Positions 55,691 to 63,965 of a stretch of DNA of 64,000 nucleotides are shown here, piece by piece. Position numbers and translations under genes: made by a program. The notes beneath the pieces are model-generated. The model ran no database searches, was not told where the DNA came from, and worked only from the letters and a program-made list of their open reading frames with translations. Position 1 is the stretch's first letter. Each line of letters begins with the position of its first letter. This DNA comes from Eubacterium coprostanoligenes (GTDB lineage: Bacteria > Bacillota > Clostridia > Oscillospirales > Acutalibacteraceae), in assembly GCF_900167205.1 (NCBI RefSeq), contig NZ_FUWW01000005.1:60947-124946 (forward strand), in the 5' to 3' direction.

Positions 55691-56493
55691 TATAACGCCT
55701 TTACTGTTTCTTTTATTAGTTTTCTGAATTGCGGACCTGCTTTCTCTGCCGCTTCCGTTACATCTTCTCCCGAAAGTGGTTTGTCGTAAATTCCGCACGC
55801 CATATTTGAAATCATACTTATTGCACCGACTTTCAGTCCGCAATGAACACCTGCGATTGTTTCGACCGCCGTGCTCATTCCCACTGCATCAGCGCCTAAA
55901 ATTGACATCATTTTGATTTCACTCGGTGTTTCGAATTGAGGTCCTTTCAGCTGAACATATGTGCCTTCTTTTAGATTGATATTGTTCTCAAATGCAACTT
56001 TTTTGATTAGCTTTTGTAAATCTTTATCGTAAGCGTTGCTCATGTCAGGAAAACGAGTTCCGTAGTTTTCGTCATTTGCACCAATCAAAGGACTGTCAAT
56101 AAAACAAGAGATATGGTCTTTTATAAGCATAAAATCTCCAACATTGAATTCTTTGTTTATTCCGCCGGTAGCATTTGTTAAAAGTAATGTTTTAACGCCC
56201 AAGTCCTTGAGTAATCTTATTATGCCGGCTATTTGATTTGAAGAATATCCTTCATATAAATGAACTCTGCCTTGCATTAGCACAACTTTTTTGCCCTCAA
56301 GGATTCCAAAAACAAATTGTCCTTTGTGTGACGGGGCAGTTGAAACAGGCATATCCGGAATGTCTTTGTATTCAATTTTGGCAATTGCAGTTGTTTCGTT
56401 TGCGAGTTCGCCAAGCCCTGAACCTAAAACAATTGCAATTTCAGGTTCAAAATCAGTTACGCTTTTGATATATTCAAGCTGTTTATTCTGCAT
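55690..56493 (-). CDS. purine nucleoside phosphorylase (PNP/MTAP family)
   Basis: 267 residues, trimeric PNP-I type: [10 protein letters not shown], phosphate-binding [52 protein letters not shown] and [19 protein letters not shown]. The Glu and Asn pattern ([13 protein letters not shown]) is that of enzymes for 6-oxopurine nucleosides rather than adenosine. In the operon with MtnA and a deaminase it may cleave methylthioinosine or 5'-deoxyinosine, though plain inosine/guanosine is equally possible. First gene of the operon; SD GAGGTG. Confidence 0.9.
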   Translation of the reverse strand: MQNKQLEYIKSVTDFEPEIAIVLGSGLGELANETTAIAKIEYKDIPDMPVSTAPSHKGQFVFGILEGKKVVLMQGRVHLYEGYSSNQIAGIIRLLKDLGVKTLLLTNATGGINKEFNVGDFMLIKDHISCFIDSPLIGANDENYGTRFPDMSNAYDKDLQKLIKKVAFENNINLKEGTYVQLKGPQFETPSEIKMMSILGADAVGMSTAVETIAGVHCGLKVGAISMISNMACGIYDKPLSGEDVTEAAEKAGPQFRKLIKETVKAL

Positions 56494-56522
56494 ATTTTCA
56501 CCTCGTTTACTATAACAATTTA

Positions 56523-56551
56523 ATTATATCCCATAATAATTTATAAATCAA
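56523..56551 (-). promoter_or_regulatory. promoter of the PNP-mtnA-mtaD operon
   Basis: Minus strand TTGATT (56551-56546), 17-bp spacer, TATAAT (56528-56523). Confidence 0.8.
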
Positions 56552-56572
56552 ATTATTTTTACATTAATTCTA

Positions 56573-56602
56573 TTGCAAAAAACGGTCTTAATATGATATT
56601 AT
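56573..56602 (+). promoter_or_regulatory. promoter of the BMP lipoprotein gene
   Basis: TTGCAA (56573-56578), 18-bp spacer, TATTAT (56597-56602), about 40 bases before the ATG. Confidence 0.6.
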
Positions 56603-56642
56603 AAGTATATATTATTTTTATATTAAGAGGCGATGAGGCTTT

Positions 56643-58493
56643 ATGAAAAAGTTACTTTCGGTAATTCTTACATTTACAATTATGGTTTGTGGCACTTTTG
56701 CACTTGTTGGATGTTCAAAACAGCAGACTAAAATTTTTGATGTTGTGTTCATAACAGACGGTGGCACTATCAATGACGGAGCGTATAATCAAAGCGCCTG
56801 GAACGGCGTTGAGGAATTTTCCAAATCATCTGATATGACTTGTCGTTATTATCAGCCAAGTGTTGATGAGGACGGTGTACTTGATACTGATACAGTCGGT
56901 AAGTATATAAAACTTGCAGTTGACAGTCAAGCCAAATACATTGTTATGCAAGGTGAGAAAATGGCTGTTGTGGTTGACAAATTCGCTCCGCAATACAGTG
57001 ATGTTGATTTTCTTCTTGTTGATGCTTATCCGCACGAAGAAAACAGCGATACAGCAGACACATTCGAAAATGTTATGACAGTTTCTTTTGATAAACTTCA
57101 AGCCGGTTATCTTGCAGGATATACTTCTGTTGTAATGGGTAATGATAAGGTTGGTTATCTCGGTTCTGTTTCGGACAAAGACTCCGCGTTGTATGGCGCA
57201 GGATTTGTTCAGGGCGCTTCTTTTGCGTCTGACAAAAACGGTATTCCGGTTATTTGTGATTATGCAAATTATGATGCCGAAAATTTGAATTATGATTATT
57301 CATTCACTATTCGCCCTATATACAAAAAAGTTTCGGAATCTACCGAAAAGACTTTTAAGGTTAATGTTGTAGGCGGTATCGGTTCCGGTGTTTATGCTGA
57401 CGGCGAAAATGTTACGATAACTGCCGATAAGCCTGAAAAAGACAAGGCATTTGACCATTGGGAAGTAAAAAGCGACACAGAAGGCGTCAAGGATAAAAAG
57501 GTGAATATCAGTTCTGATAAAAAATCATCAATGAACCTTTTGGTCGGTGATTGTGATTGCACAATTACTGCAGTGTGGAGAGATACAAAAACCGTTCAGA
57601 TTCTTGTTACAAAAGAATCGAATCTATCTTTGTCATCTATGTATGATGAGTATACAGTAGAAAAGAACTCAACCACATGGGTTACAGCACCTCCGGCTCA
57701 AAGCGGTATGGTCTTTGACCATTGGGAATGTGACGACAAGGACGCCATTGAGGATGTTAATTCTGCTTCTACAAATGTAACTGTCAAAGATAAAACGATT
57801 TCAATCACTCCTGTTTATGTCGAATCCGACGCTCCAACTTTTGATGTAACTGTTGAAAACGGAACGGGTTCAGGTTCATACAGAAGCGGTGATCATATTT
57901 CTGTTGTGGCAGATCCTCCAAAAGATGGCTATATGTTCTACAAGTGGGAGAATGTTGACAATCAAGGTAATTCAACAGGTATAGCAATGTCAAATGAATA
58001 TTGTTATATCACAGATTTCGAGATGATAGACAGATATTCATCAATAGCAGAAACTATGTACGACAATGGCACTCAAGTGATTTTTGGCGGTGGTAATTCG
58101 CATGCAGATTCAATCTTTACCGCAACTTGGAAAATCAGCCATCAGGTTTATGGATTTGGCTACGGATACGACCAAAACTCAATGGGCAATTGTCTTTCAA
58201 GCGTAGTTACGGATTACAGAGTCGCTGTTGTAAACGCTCTTAAGGAATACAAAGGCGGTTCAAATTATGAGGGTAATTGCTCTAATGATTGTCTTTATGT
58301 TGTTGGTATGAGTACACAAAAAACATATAAGGATAAGGATGGCAACGAGGTAGAGGATAAGAATTACAACAAGAATTACGCAAAGGTGTATAATGACCTT
58401 GCTAATGGTAAAATAAAGCCTAATCTTCCGAATGATGATGTCAGAAATATTGTTAATTCAAAATGTATGACTCTTAATTATTGGATAAAATAA
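56643..58493 (+). CDS. BMP/PnrA-type substrate-binding lipoprotein interrupted by InlB-like repeats
   Basis: 616 residues. Lipoprotein signal with lipobox LVGC (Cys24). Residues about 30-225 are the first part of a BMP-type nucleoside-binding fold (INDGAYNQSAWNGVEEF, QAGYLAGY, GYLGSVSDKDSALYGAGFVQG). Residues about 237-312, 316-393 and 399-462 are three divergent InlB B-repeat-like units (for example GSGVYADGENVTITADKP then FDHWEV; GSGSYRSGDHISVVADPP then YKWEN). The BMP fold then resumes (SIAETMYDNGTQVIFGGG, then GYDQNSMGNCLSSVV). BMP proteins deliver nucleosides to ABC importers, but no permease or ATPase is adjacent. The nested layout is unusual. SD GAGG. Confidence 0.85.
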   Translation: MKKLLSVILTFTIMVCGTFALVGCSKQQTKIFDVVFITDGGTINDGAYNQSAWNGVEEFSKSSDMTCRYYQPSVDEDGVLDTDTVGKYIKLAVDSQAKYIVMQGEKMAVVVDKFAPQYSDVDFLLVDAYPHEENSDTADTFENVMTVSFDKLQAGYLAGYTSVVMGNDKVGYLGSVSDKDSALYGAGFVQGASFASDKNGIPVICDYANYDAENLNYDYSFTIRPIYKKVSESTEKTFKVNVVGGIGSGVYADGENVTITADKPEKDKAFDHWEVKSDTEGVKDKKVNISSDKKSSMNLLVGDCDCTITAVWRDTKTVQILVTKESNLSLSSMYDEYTVEKNSTTWVTAPPAQSGMVFDHWECDDKDAIEDVNSASTNVTVKDKTISITPVYVESDAPTFDVTVENGTGSGSYRSGDHISVVADPPKDGYMFYKWENVDNQGNSTGIAMSNEYCYITDFEMIDRYSSIAETMYDNGTQVIFGGGNSHADSIFTATWKISHQVYGFGYGYDQNSMGNCLSSVVTDYRVAVVNALKEYKGGSNYEGNCSNDCLYVVGMSTQKTYKDKDGNEVEDKNYNKNYAKVYNDLANGKIKPNLPNDDVRNIVNSKCMTLNYWIK

Positions 58494-58506
58494 CTTATAT
58501 AATAAG

Positions 58507-58544
58507 AAAAACATCGTAAGCGATTTTGCCTACGATGTTTTTTG
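58507..58544. terminator. bidirectional terminator between the BMP gene and argF
   Basis: Perfect 12-bp stem AAAAACATCGTA / TACGATGTTTTT with a 12-base loop, between convergent genes. Confidence 0.9.
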
Positions 58545-59450
58545 TTAGTCTTGTAACAGCTTTACCAAAACAGCTTTTTGAGCGTGCAATCTGTTTTCTG
58601 ATTCATCAAAGATTTCGTTTGCATGTGCTTCAAAAACTTTTGCTGTGATTTCTTCTTCTCTGTGAGCCGGTAAGCAGTGGAGAACGATTACATCACTTTT
58701 TGCAAATGCAACAACCTTGTCGTTGATTTGATAGTTTTTGAAAACTTTTTCTCTTTCTGCTTTTTCTTCTTCCTGACCCATTGATGCCCAAACATCGGTG
58801 TATAGAATGTCCGCATCTTTTGCACATTCATAAATGTTTGGAGAACAGGTAAATTTGCCGTTTTCTGACGCCCATTTTATAAGCTCCGGATCAGGCTTAT
58901 AGTCTTCAGGGCAGGCAATGGCACATTCCATTCCCATTGTGATAGCACCAACTATCAAGCTGTTTGCCATATTGTTTCCGTCACCGATAAAGCAGAACTT
59001 TAAACCCTCAAAACTTTTTTTGTATTCTCTAATTGTCATAAGGTCAGCAAGTACCTGACAAGGATGGCAGTAGTCTGTAAGTCCGTTGATGATAGGAATT
59101 GAGCCGTATTCTGCAAGTGCTTCAACCTCTTTTTGCTCAAAGGTTCTGATCATAATTCCGTCAAGATAGCGTGATAAAACCCTTGCTGTGTCTTGTACAG
59201 GCTCGCCTCTGCCAATTTGTAAATCACGGTTAGAAAGGAATAATGCCTGTCCGCCGAGTTGATACATTCCTGTTTCAAAGCTGACTCTTGTTCGTGTTGA
59301 ACTTTTTTGAAAAATCATTCCGAGAGTTTTACCTTTAAGAAGATGGTGTTCAATCCCGTTGTGATTTTCGTATTTAAGCTGATCAGCCAAATTGAGAATA
59401 TCTATAATTTCCTCTTTGTTTAAGTCTTGTAATTTAAGTAAATGTTTCAT
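58545..59450 (-). CDS. argF: ornithine carbamoyltransferase
   Basis: Makes citrulline from ornithine and carbamoyl phosphate. 301 residues with carbamoyl-phosphate motif KSSTRTRVSFE (Ser51-Arg55), YCHPCQVLADLMT, FIGDGNNMANSL, TDVWASMGQEEE and the catalytic HCLPAHR. The start overlaps argD by 4 bases (ATGA). Last gene of the arg operon; biosynthetic rather than catabolic role is inferred from the operon. Confidence 0.96.
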   Translation of the reverse strand: MKHLLKLQDLNKEEIIDILNLADQLKYENHNGIEHHLLKGKTLGMIFQKSSTRTRVSFETGMYQLGGQALFLSNRDLQIGRGEPVQDTARVLSRYLDGIMIRTFEQKEVEALAEYGSIPIINGLTDYCHPCQVLADLMTIREYKKSFEGLKFCFIGDGNNMANSLIVGAITMGMECAIACPEDYKPDPELIKWASENGKFTCSPNIYECAKDADILYTDVWASMGQEEEKAEREKVFKNYQINDKVVAFAKSDVIVLHCLPAHREEEITAKVFEAHANEIFDESENRLHAQKAVLVKLLQD

Positions 59451-60610
59451 TTTTCGATTACCTCCTTTAGTATGTCTAAGCCTTCGTTTAATTCTGTAAA
59501 TGAAATATTTAACGCAGGAAGAAGTCTTACTTTATTTTTATGAGCAGTTAAAACAAGAAGACCTTTTTCCAAGCATTCTTTTGCGATTTCTCCGGCATCC
59601 TTGTTTGTGAGTATTCCAAGCATAAGTCCCATACCCGAAATATTTTCTACATTTTTCCACTTTGCAATTTCGTTTTTTATGTATTTGCTTTTTTCACTGA
59701 CTGCAAGTAAAAAATCATCGTCAATTCGTTTAACGATACTTATAGCTCCGGCTGAAGCAATAGGATTTCCGCCGAAAGTTGAACCGTGACTTCCCGGTGT
59801 GACGGTGTTTTTCAGCTTTTCGCCAAATAAAACAGCTCCGATAGGCAAGCCTCCGCCAAGTCCTTTTGCAGTGGTTACAATGTCCGGAGTAATATCAAAA
59901 TTTTGATATGCAAAGTATTTTCCTGTTCTTCCGTTACCTGTTTGAACTTCGTCAACAATCATTAGAATATCTTTTTCGTTTGCTATTTTTTCAATTTCTT
60001 TAACAAATTCGTTGGATAAATTATTAACTCCGCCTTCACCTTGGATACATTCAAACATAATCGCACAAACATCGTCTGTGATCATTTTATTTAAGTATTC
60101 AATATCATTCGCAGGGCAATATTTAAATCCCGGTGTGAAAGGTGCAAATGTAGTGTGGAAGCACTCTTGACCTGTTGCAGAAAGAGTTGTGATTGTTCTT
60201 CCGTGGAACGAATCAATAAGAGTTATTATTGTTGAACGACCTTCGCCGTATTTGTCAAAACTGTATTTTCTTGCAAATTTTATTGCACCTTCGTTTGCTT
60301 CTGCTCCGGAGTTGCCAAAAAACACATTGCACATATTTGTTTTTTCACATAGAAGTTCCGCAAGTTCGGCACATGGTTCTGTGTAGTACAGATTACTTGT
60401 GTGCTGAATTTTTGAGAGTTGTTCGGTGACAGCTTTTGTCCATTCGTCATCACAAGCTCCAAAAGCCGTAACGCCGATGCCCGAGCCGAAATCTATGTAC
60501 TTTTTACCGCTTTCATCAAATAATGTTGATCCTTTGCCACTGACAATGCAAACATCAAATCGACTGTATGAATGTGCTATGTATTTATTATCAAGTCCTT
60601 TTGTGTTCAT
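59447..60610 (-). CDS. argD: acetylornithine aminotransferase
   Basis: PLP enzyme converting N-acetylglutamate semialdehyde to N-acetylornithine. 387 residues, class III aminotransferase: FGSGIGVTAFG, GNSGAEANEGAIKFAR, IMFECIQGEGG, IVDEVQTGNGRTGKYFAYQ and the PLP lysine in TTAKGLGGGLPIGAV. Operon position supports ArgD over ornithine aminotransferase. Confidence 0.95.
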   Translation of the reverse strand: MNTKGLDNKYIAHSYSRFDVCIVSGKGSTLFDESGKKYIDFGSGIGVTAFGACDDEWTKAVTEQLSKIQHTSNLYYTEPCAELAELLCEKTNMCNVFFGNSGAEANEGAIKFARKYSFDKYGEGRSTIITLIDSFHGRTITTLSATGQECFHTTFAPFTPGFKYCPANDIEYLNKMITDDVCAIMFECIQGEGGVNNLSNEFVKEIEKIANEKDILMIVDEVQTGNGRTGKYFAYQNFDITPDIVTTAKGLGGGLPIGAVLFGEKLKNTVTPGSHGSTFGGNPIASAGAISIVKRIDDDFLLAVSEKSKYIKNEIAKWKNVENISGMGLMLGILTNKDAGEIAKECLEKGLLVLTAHKNKVRLLPALNISFTELNEGLDILKEVIEK

Positions 60611-60615
60611 ATTCC

Positions 60616-61479
60616 TTACCTGCCTTTAAACATAGTTCCCATACCTTCATCGGTCAATAATTCCATTAGAATAGAGTGGGGAACTCTGCCGTCTATAATA
60701 AATGCTTTTGTGCATCCGTTTCGTATTGCTTGTGTCATAGAATCAATTTTCGGAATCATTCCGCCTTTGATTATTCCGTCGGCAATAAGTGCAGGAATAT
60801 CAGAAATAAATACCTTTTGAATTATTGTGCTTTCATCGTTAATGTCACGAAGAAGTCCCACAATGTCAGTCATAGAAATAAGCGCTTCTGCCTTTAAGTC
60901 ACCGGCAATTTGCGCAGCAACAGTGTCGGCGTTTATGTTGTAGCAATTGCCTTGTTCGTCATAGCCGATTGTTGAAATAACAGGAATAAAATTGTTTTCC
61001 AAAACTTCTTTGATAACATCCATATTTGTTTTGGTTATTTCACCGACAAAACCGTGTTTGTCATCAAGAGGCTTGCACTTTATCATATTTCCGTCCATAC
61101 CCGAAAGACCGATTGCGTGACCTCCGAGGTTGCCGATTTGACAAACTAAATCCTTGTTAACTTTGCCTGCAAGCACCATTTGAACAACATCTATTGTTTC
61201 TTGGTCGGTTACTCTCAAACCGTCAACGAATTTGCTTTCAACTCCGATTTTGGAAAGAGTTTTGTTTATTTCAGGTCCGCCACCGTGCACCAAAACAACC
61301 TTGATTCCGACTGTTGTCAGCAACACAAGATCGTGCATAACGGCTTCTTTAAGTTCGTTGTTTATCATTGCGTTTCCGCCGTATTTTACAACGATGGTCT
61401 TTTTTCTGTATTTTTGAATATGTGGCAAAGCTTCCGCAATTATATGTGCTTTGCTTTCGTTATCTATTTCTGTGTTCAT
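60616..61479 (-). CDS. argB: acetylglutamate kinase
   Basis: Phosphorylates N-acetylglutamate. 287 residues of the amino acid kinase fold: VVKYGGNAMIN, LVHGGGPEINKTL, the segment FVDGLRVTDQETIDVVQMV and ISMTDIVGLLRD. The N-terminal helix and length are those of hexameric, arginine-sensitive kinases, so feedback inhibition is possible. SD AGGAGG. Confidence 0.96.
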   Translation of the reverse strand: MNTEIDNESKAHIIAEALPHIQKYRKKTIVVKYGGNAMINNELKEAVMHDLVLLTTVGIKVVLVHGGGPEINKTLSKIGVESKFVDGLRVTDQETIDVVQMVLAGKVNKDLVCQIGNLGGHAIGLSGMDGNMIKCKPLDDKHGFVGEITKTNMDVIKEVLENNFIPVISTIGYDEQGNCYNINADTVAAQIAGDLKAEALISMTDIVGLLRDINDESTIIQKVFISDIPALIADGIIKGGMIPKIDSMTQAIRNGCTKAFIIDGRVPHSILMELLTDEGMGTMFKGR

Positions 61480-61500
61480 AACCTGTCCTCCTGTTGAATA

Positions 61501-62748
61501 TCAAGTACGGTAGTCGCCGTTGATTTTTACATAATCGTATGTCAAATCACAACCCCAAGCAGTTGCACTTTCATTTCTGTCATTGAGATTAATAAGCACA
61601 GAAATCTCATCCGCCGACAAGATTTCTGATGCCTTTTCCTCGCTGAACTCAATTCCGGTTCCGTTTTTGCAAACAGATATAATACCGTTCTTGCTTTTTA
61701 AATCAACATCTACCTTGTTGATGTCAAAATCGGCTTGTGCATAGCCGACTGCACAGAGAATTCTGCCCCAGTTTGCATCTTCGCCAAATATTGCCGCTTT
61801 AAATAGGGAAGAGCAAACAACACTTTTTGCAACCGTAATTGCTGTGTCTTTGTCCTTTGCACCGGAGGTGATACATTCAATGAGCTTTGTAGCGCCCTCA
61901 CCGTCCTTTGCAAGCATTCTTGTGAGGTTTGCCATAACTTCGTATAGTGCAGACTTGAATGTGTCAAAATCAGCTCCGTGCGAAGTGATTTCTTTATTGT
62001 CAGCCATTCCGTTTGCCATTAGGCTGACCATATCGTTAGTTGAGGTGTCACCGTCTATTGAAAGGCAATTGTAAGTAATCTTAACAATTTCTGACAACGC
62101 TTCTTGCAGAAGATTTGATGAAATAGCACAGTCTGTTGTGATGAAGTTCAGCGTTGTCGCCATATTCGGATGAATCATTCCCGAACCTTTTGCCATTCCG
62201 CCAAGATGACATTTTACTCCGTCAATTTCAAATTCTACCGCATATTCTTTTTTGACGGTATCTGTTGTCATAATGGCTGTGGCAGCTTCGATGTTTTTGT
62301 TGTAGTCAAGTTCTTTGACTAATTTGGGTATACCTGTCTTAATTGGTTCAATTGGCAAAATTTGACCTATAACACCTGTTGATGCAACGATAACTTGCTC
62401 TTTTGGAATATTCAATTCTTTAGCAAGAAGCTCACACATTGCTTCGGCTTTTTCTATTCCGTCAGCATTGCAGGTGTTTGCATTTTTTGAATTCGCTATT
62501 ACTGCAATAGACTTATTTCCGCTTTTTTCAAGGTTTTTCTTTGTTACAAGAATCGGTGCACCCTTAACCTTGTTTTGTGTGTAAACAGCCGCAGTGTTGC
62601 ACACGGTGTCGGAAACAAAAATGCAAATGTCGTTTTTGTGCTTTGTTTCAGGGGTGTCGTTGGCAGGTCGCTTAATTCCGCAATAAATACCGCTTGCCTT
62701 AAATCCCTTTGATGCACAAATTCCGCCGTCAAATACTTTAAAATTCAT
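61501..62748 (-). CDS. argJ: glutamate N-acetyltransferase / amino-acid acetyltransferase
   Basis: Bifunctional enzyme recycling the acetyl group between acetylornithine and glutamate, and in many bacteria also using acetyl-CoA. 415 residues synthesised as a precursor that self-cleaves before a Thr in MAKGSGMIHPNMATTLNF (Thr198 by alignment). In most relatives this reads ATML; here ATTL. Also VYTQNKVKGAPI, NSKNANTCNADG, ASTGVIGQ and SIDGDTSTNDM. No argA is present in the window. Confidence 0.95.
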   Translation of the reverse strand: MNFKVFDGGICASKGFKASGIYCGIKRPANDTPETKHKNDICIFVSDTVCNTAAVYTQNKVKGAPILVTKKNLEKSGNKSIAVIANSKNANTCNADGIEKAEAMCELLAKELNIPKEQVIVASTGVIGQILPIEPIKTGIPKLVKELDYNKNIEAATAIMTTDTVKKEYAVEFEIDGVKCHLGGMAKGSGMIHPNMATTLNFITTDCAISSNLLQEALSEIVKITYNCLSIDGDTSTNDMVSLMANGMADNKEITSHGADFDTFKSALYEVMANLTRMLAKDGEGATKLIECITSGAKDKDTAITVAKSVVCSSLFKAAIFGEDANWGRILCAVGYAQADFDINKVDVDLKSKNGIISVCKNGTGIEFSEEKASEILSADEISVLINLNDRNESATAWGCDLTYDYVKINGDYRT

Positions 62749-62756
62749 TATATCTT

Positions 62757-63698
62757 TTATTCTCCTATATTCAGTCCTGTCGTTTCGTCAATTCCGAGTA
62801 CGATATTGAGACATTGAATTGCCGCACCGCTTGCCCCTTTACCTAAATTATCAAAACGAGATGTTATTAAAATTTTGTCGTTGTTGCCGTTGATTTCGAT
62901 TTCCATATCATCACGGTTCGCAAAGTTATTTGCACCAAGCATTCCTGATGTGTAACCAAAATCTCTGACTTTGACAAATTGTTCACCGTCATAGTGCTTT
63001 TTGAATATCTCGCAGAATTCTTGAGGTGTATACTTTTTTGTCATCAAATCCGTAAAAAGCGGAATGCTGACAATCATACCTTGAGGATAAGGACAAATGT
63101 GCGGAGCAAAAAACGGTTTGTCTTTAAGTCCGCTTATTGCCTGCATTTCCTTTAGGTGTTTGTGCTCTTGATTAAGTGCATACTGACGAGGTGAATCGAG
63201 TTCAATATCTCTGTCGTTTGATTCATATTGCGCAATTCCGCTTTTTCCGGCTCCTGTGTATCCACTCATTGCATAGCAGGTGACAGGGTAATCATATTTA
63301 ATTATTCCTTCAGAGATAAGCGGATAAACTATGCTGTTGAAACCGCTTGCATAGCAACCCGGTACCGCAATTCTTTTTGATGTTTTAATTTTATTTCTGA
63401 AAGATTTATCAAGTTCAGGAAATCCGTATGCCCAATTTGGATTTGTTCTGTGTGCCGTAGAAGTGTCGATGATTACAACATCGGCGTTTTCAACCAAACT
63501 GACTGCTTCAATGCTCGCTGTATCGGGCAAACACAAAAATGTAATGTCTGAAGCGTTAATCATTTTTGCTCTTTCTTTTGGGTCTTTTCTTTTTTCTTCA
63601 TCAATATGCAAAAGTTCAATGTCATTTCTGTTTTCAAATCTTTTGTATATTTTTAACCCTGTTGTACCTTGACTTCCGTCAATAAATATTTTTTTCAT
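62757..63698 (-). CDS. argC: N-acetyl-gamma-glutamyl-phosphate reductase, type 2
   Basis: NADPH reductase of the arginine pathway. 313 residues, the shorter type 2 form: FIDGSQGTTGLKIYKRF dinucleotide-binding start, LCLPDTASIEAV, DTSTAHRTNPNWAYGFPEL and catalytic Cys115 in VPGCYASGFN. First gene of the arg operon. Start ATG follows GGTGGG. Confidence 0.95.
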   Translation of the reverse strand: MKKIFIDGSQGTTGLKIYKRFENRNDIELLHIDEEKRKDPKERAKMINASDITFLCLPDTASIEAVSLVENADVVIIDTSTAHRTNPNWAYGFPELDKSFRNKIKTSKRIAVPGCYASGFNSIVYPLISEGIIKYDYPVTCYAMSGYTGAGKSGIAQYESNDRDIELDSPRQYALNQEHKHLKEMQAISGLKDKPFFAPHICPYPQGMIVSIPLFTDLMTKKYTPQEFCEIFKKHYDGEQFVKVRDFGYTSGMLGANNFANRDDMEIEINGNNDKILITSRFDNLGKGASGAAIQCLNIVLGIDETTGLNIGE

Positions 63699-63730
63699 AT
63701 CCCACCGTCCCTTTGTTTTAAGCTAATATA

Positions 63731-63758
63731 ATTATACTCTATCATTTTTCAATGTCAA
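63731..63758 (-). promoter_or_regulatory. arg operon promoter
   Basis: Minus strand TTGACA (63758-63753), 16-bp spacer, TATAAT (63736-63731), about 33 bases before the argC ATG. Confidence 0.8.
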
Positions 63759-63774
63759 TAGAAAACGTATAAAT

Positions 63775-63792
63775 TTTTAATAAATATTCATA
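63775..63792 (-). promoter_or_regulatory. possible ArgR (ARG box) site upstream of argC
   Basis: Minus strand TATGAATATTTATTAAAA matches the 18-bp ARG box consensus WNTGAATWWWWATTCANW with one mismatch. It lies about 16 bp upstream of the -35 box. AT-rich DNA makes chance matches likelier. Confidence 0.45.
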
Positions 63793-63826
63793 AAATAAGT
63801 ATAAAAATACAAAATGGCAAATAAAA

Positions 63827-63876
63827 AAGCAACTTAATGTTGCTTGAGCGTGTCGAAAAATTATTTTCGACACGCT
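63827..63876. repeat. two adjacent hairpins upstream of the arg operon
   Basis: AAGCAAC / GTTGCTT (63827-63845) and a perfect 13-bp stem AGCGTGTCGAAAA / TTTTCGACACGCT (63847-63876) with loop ATTA. No gene lies between argC and the window end on either strand. Confidence 0.6.
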
Positions 63877-63901
63877 ATAGGCTGTTGAGAAAGATTCTGA
63901 A

Positions 63902-63959
63902 TTTCGTTTTCTTGCGAACTTTGCTGTACGATGGTACCGCTTGTTCGCAAAAAACGAAA
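63902..63959. repeat. long hairpin with bulge
   Basis: TTGCGAAC (63912-63919) pairs with GTTCGCAA (63943-63950), extended by TTTCGTTTT and AAAACGAAA across a single bulged C. The loop is 23 bases. Confidence 0.55.
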
Positions 63960-63965
63960 AACGCC

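Noticed and set aside
55691..55843. 51-codon N-terminal extension of mtnA
   Set aside because: It overlaps the phosphorylase gene in another frame; the ATG at 55690 gives the normal MtnA start.
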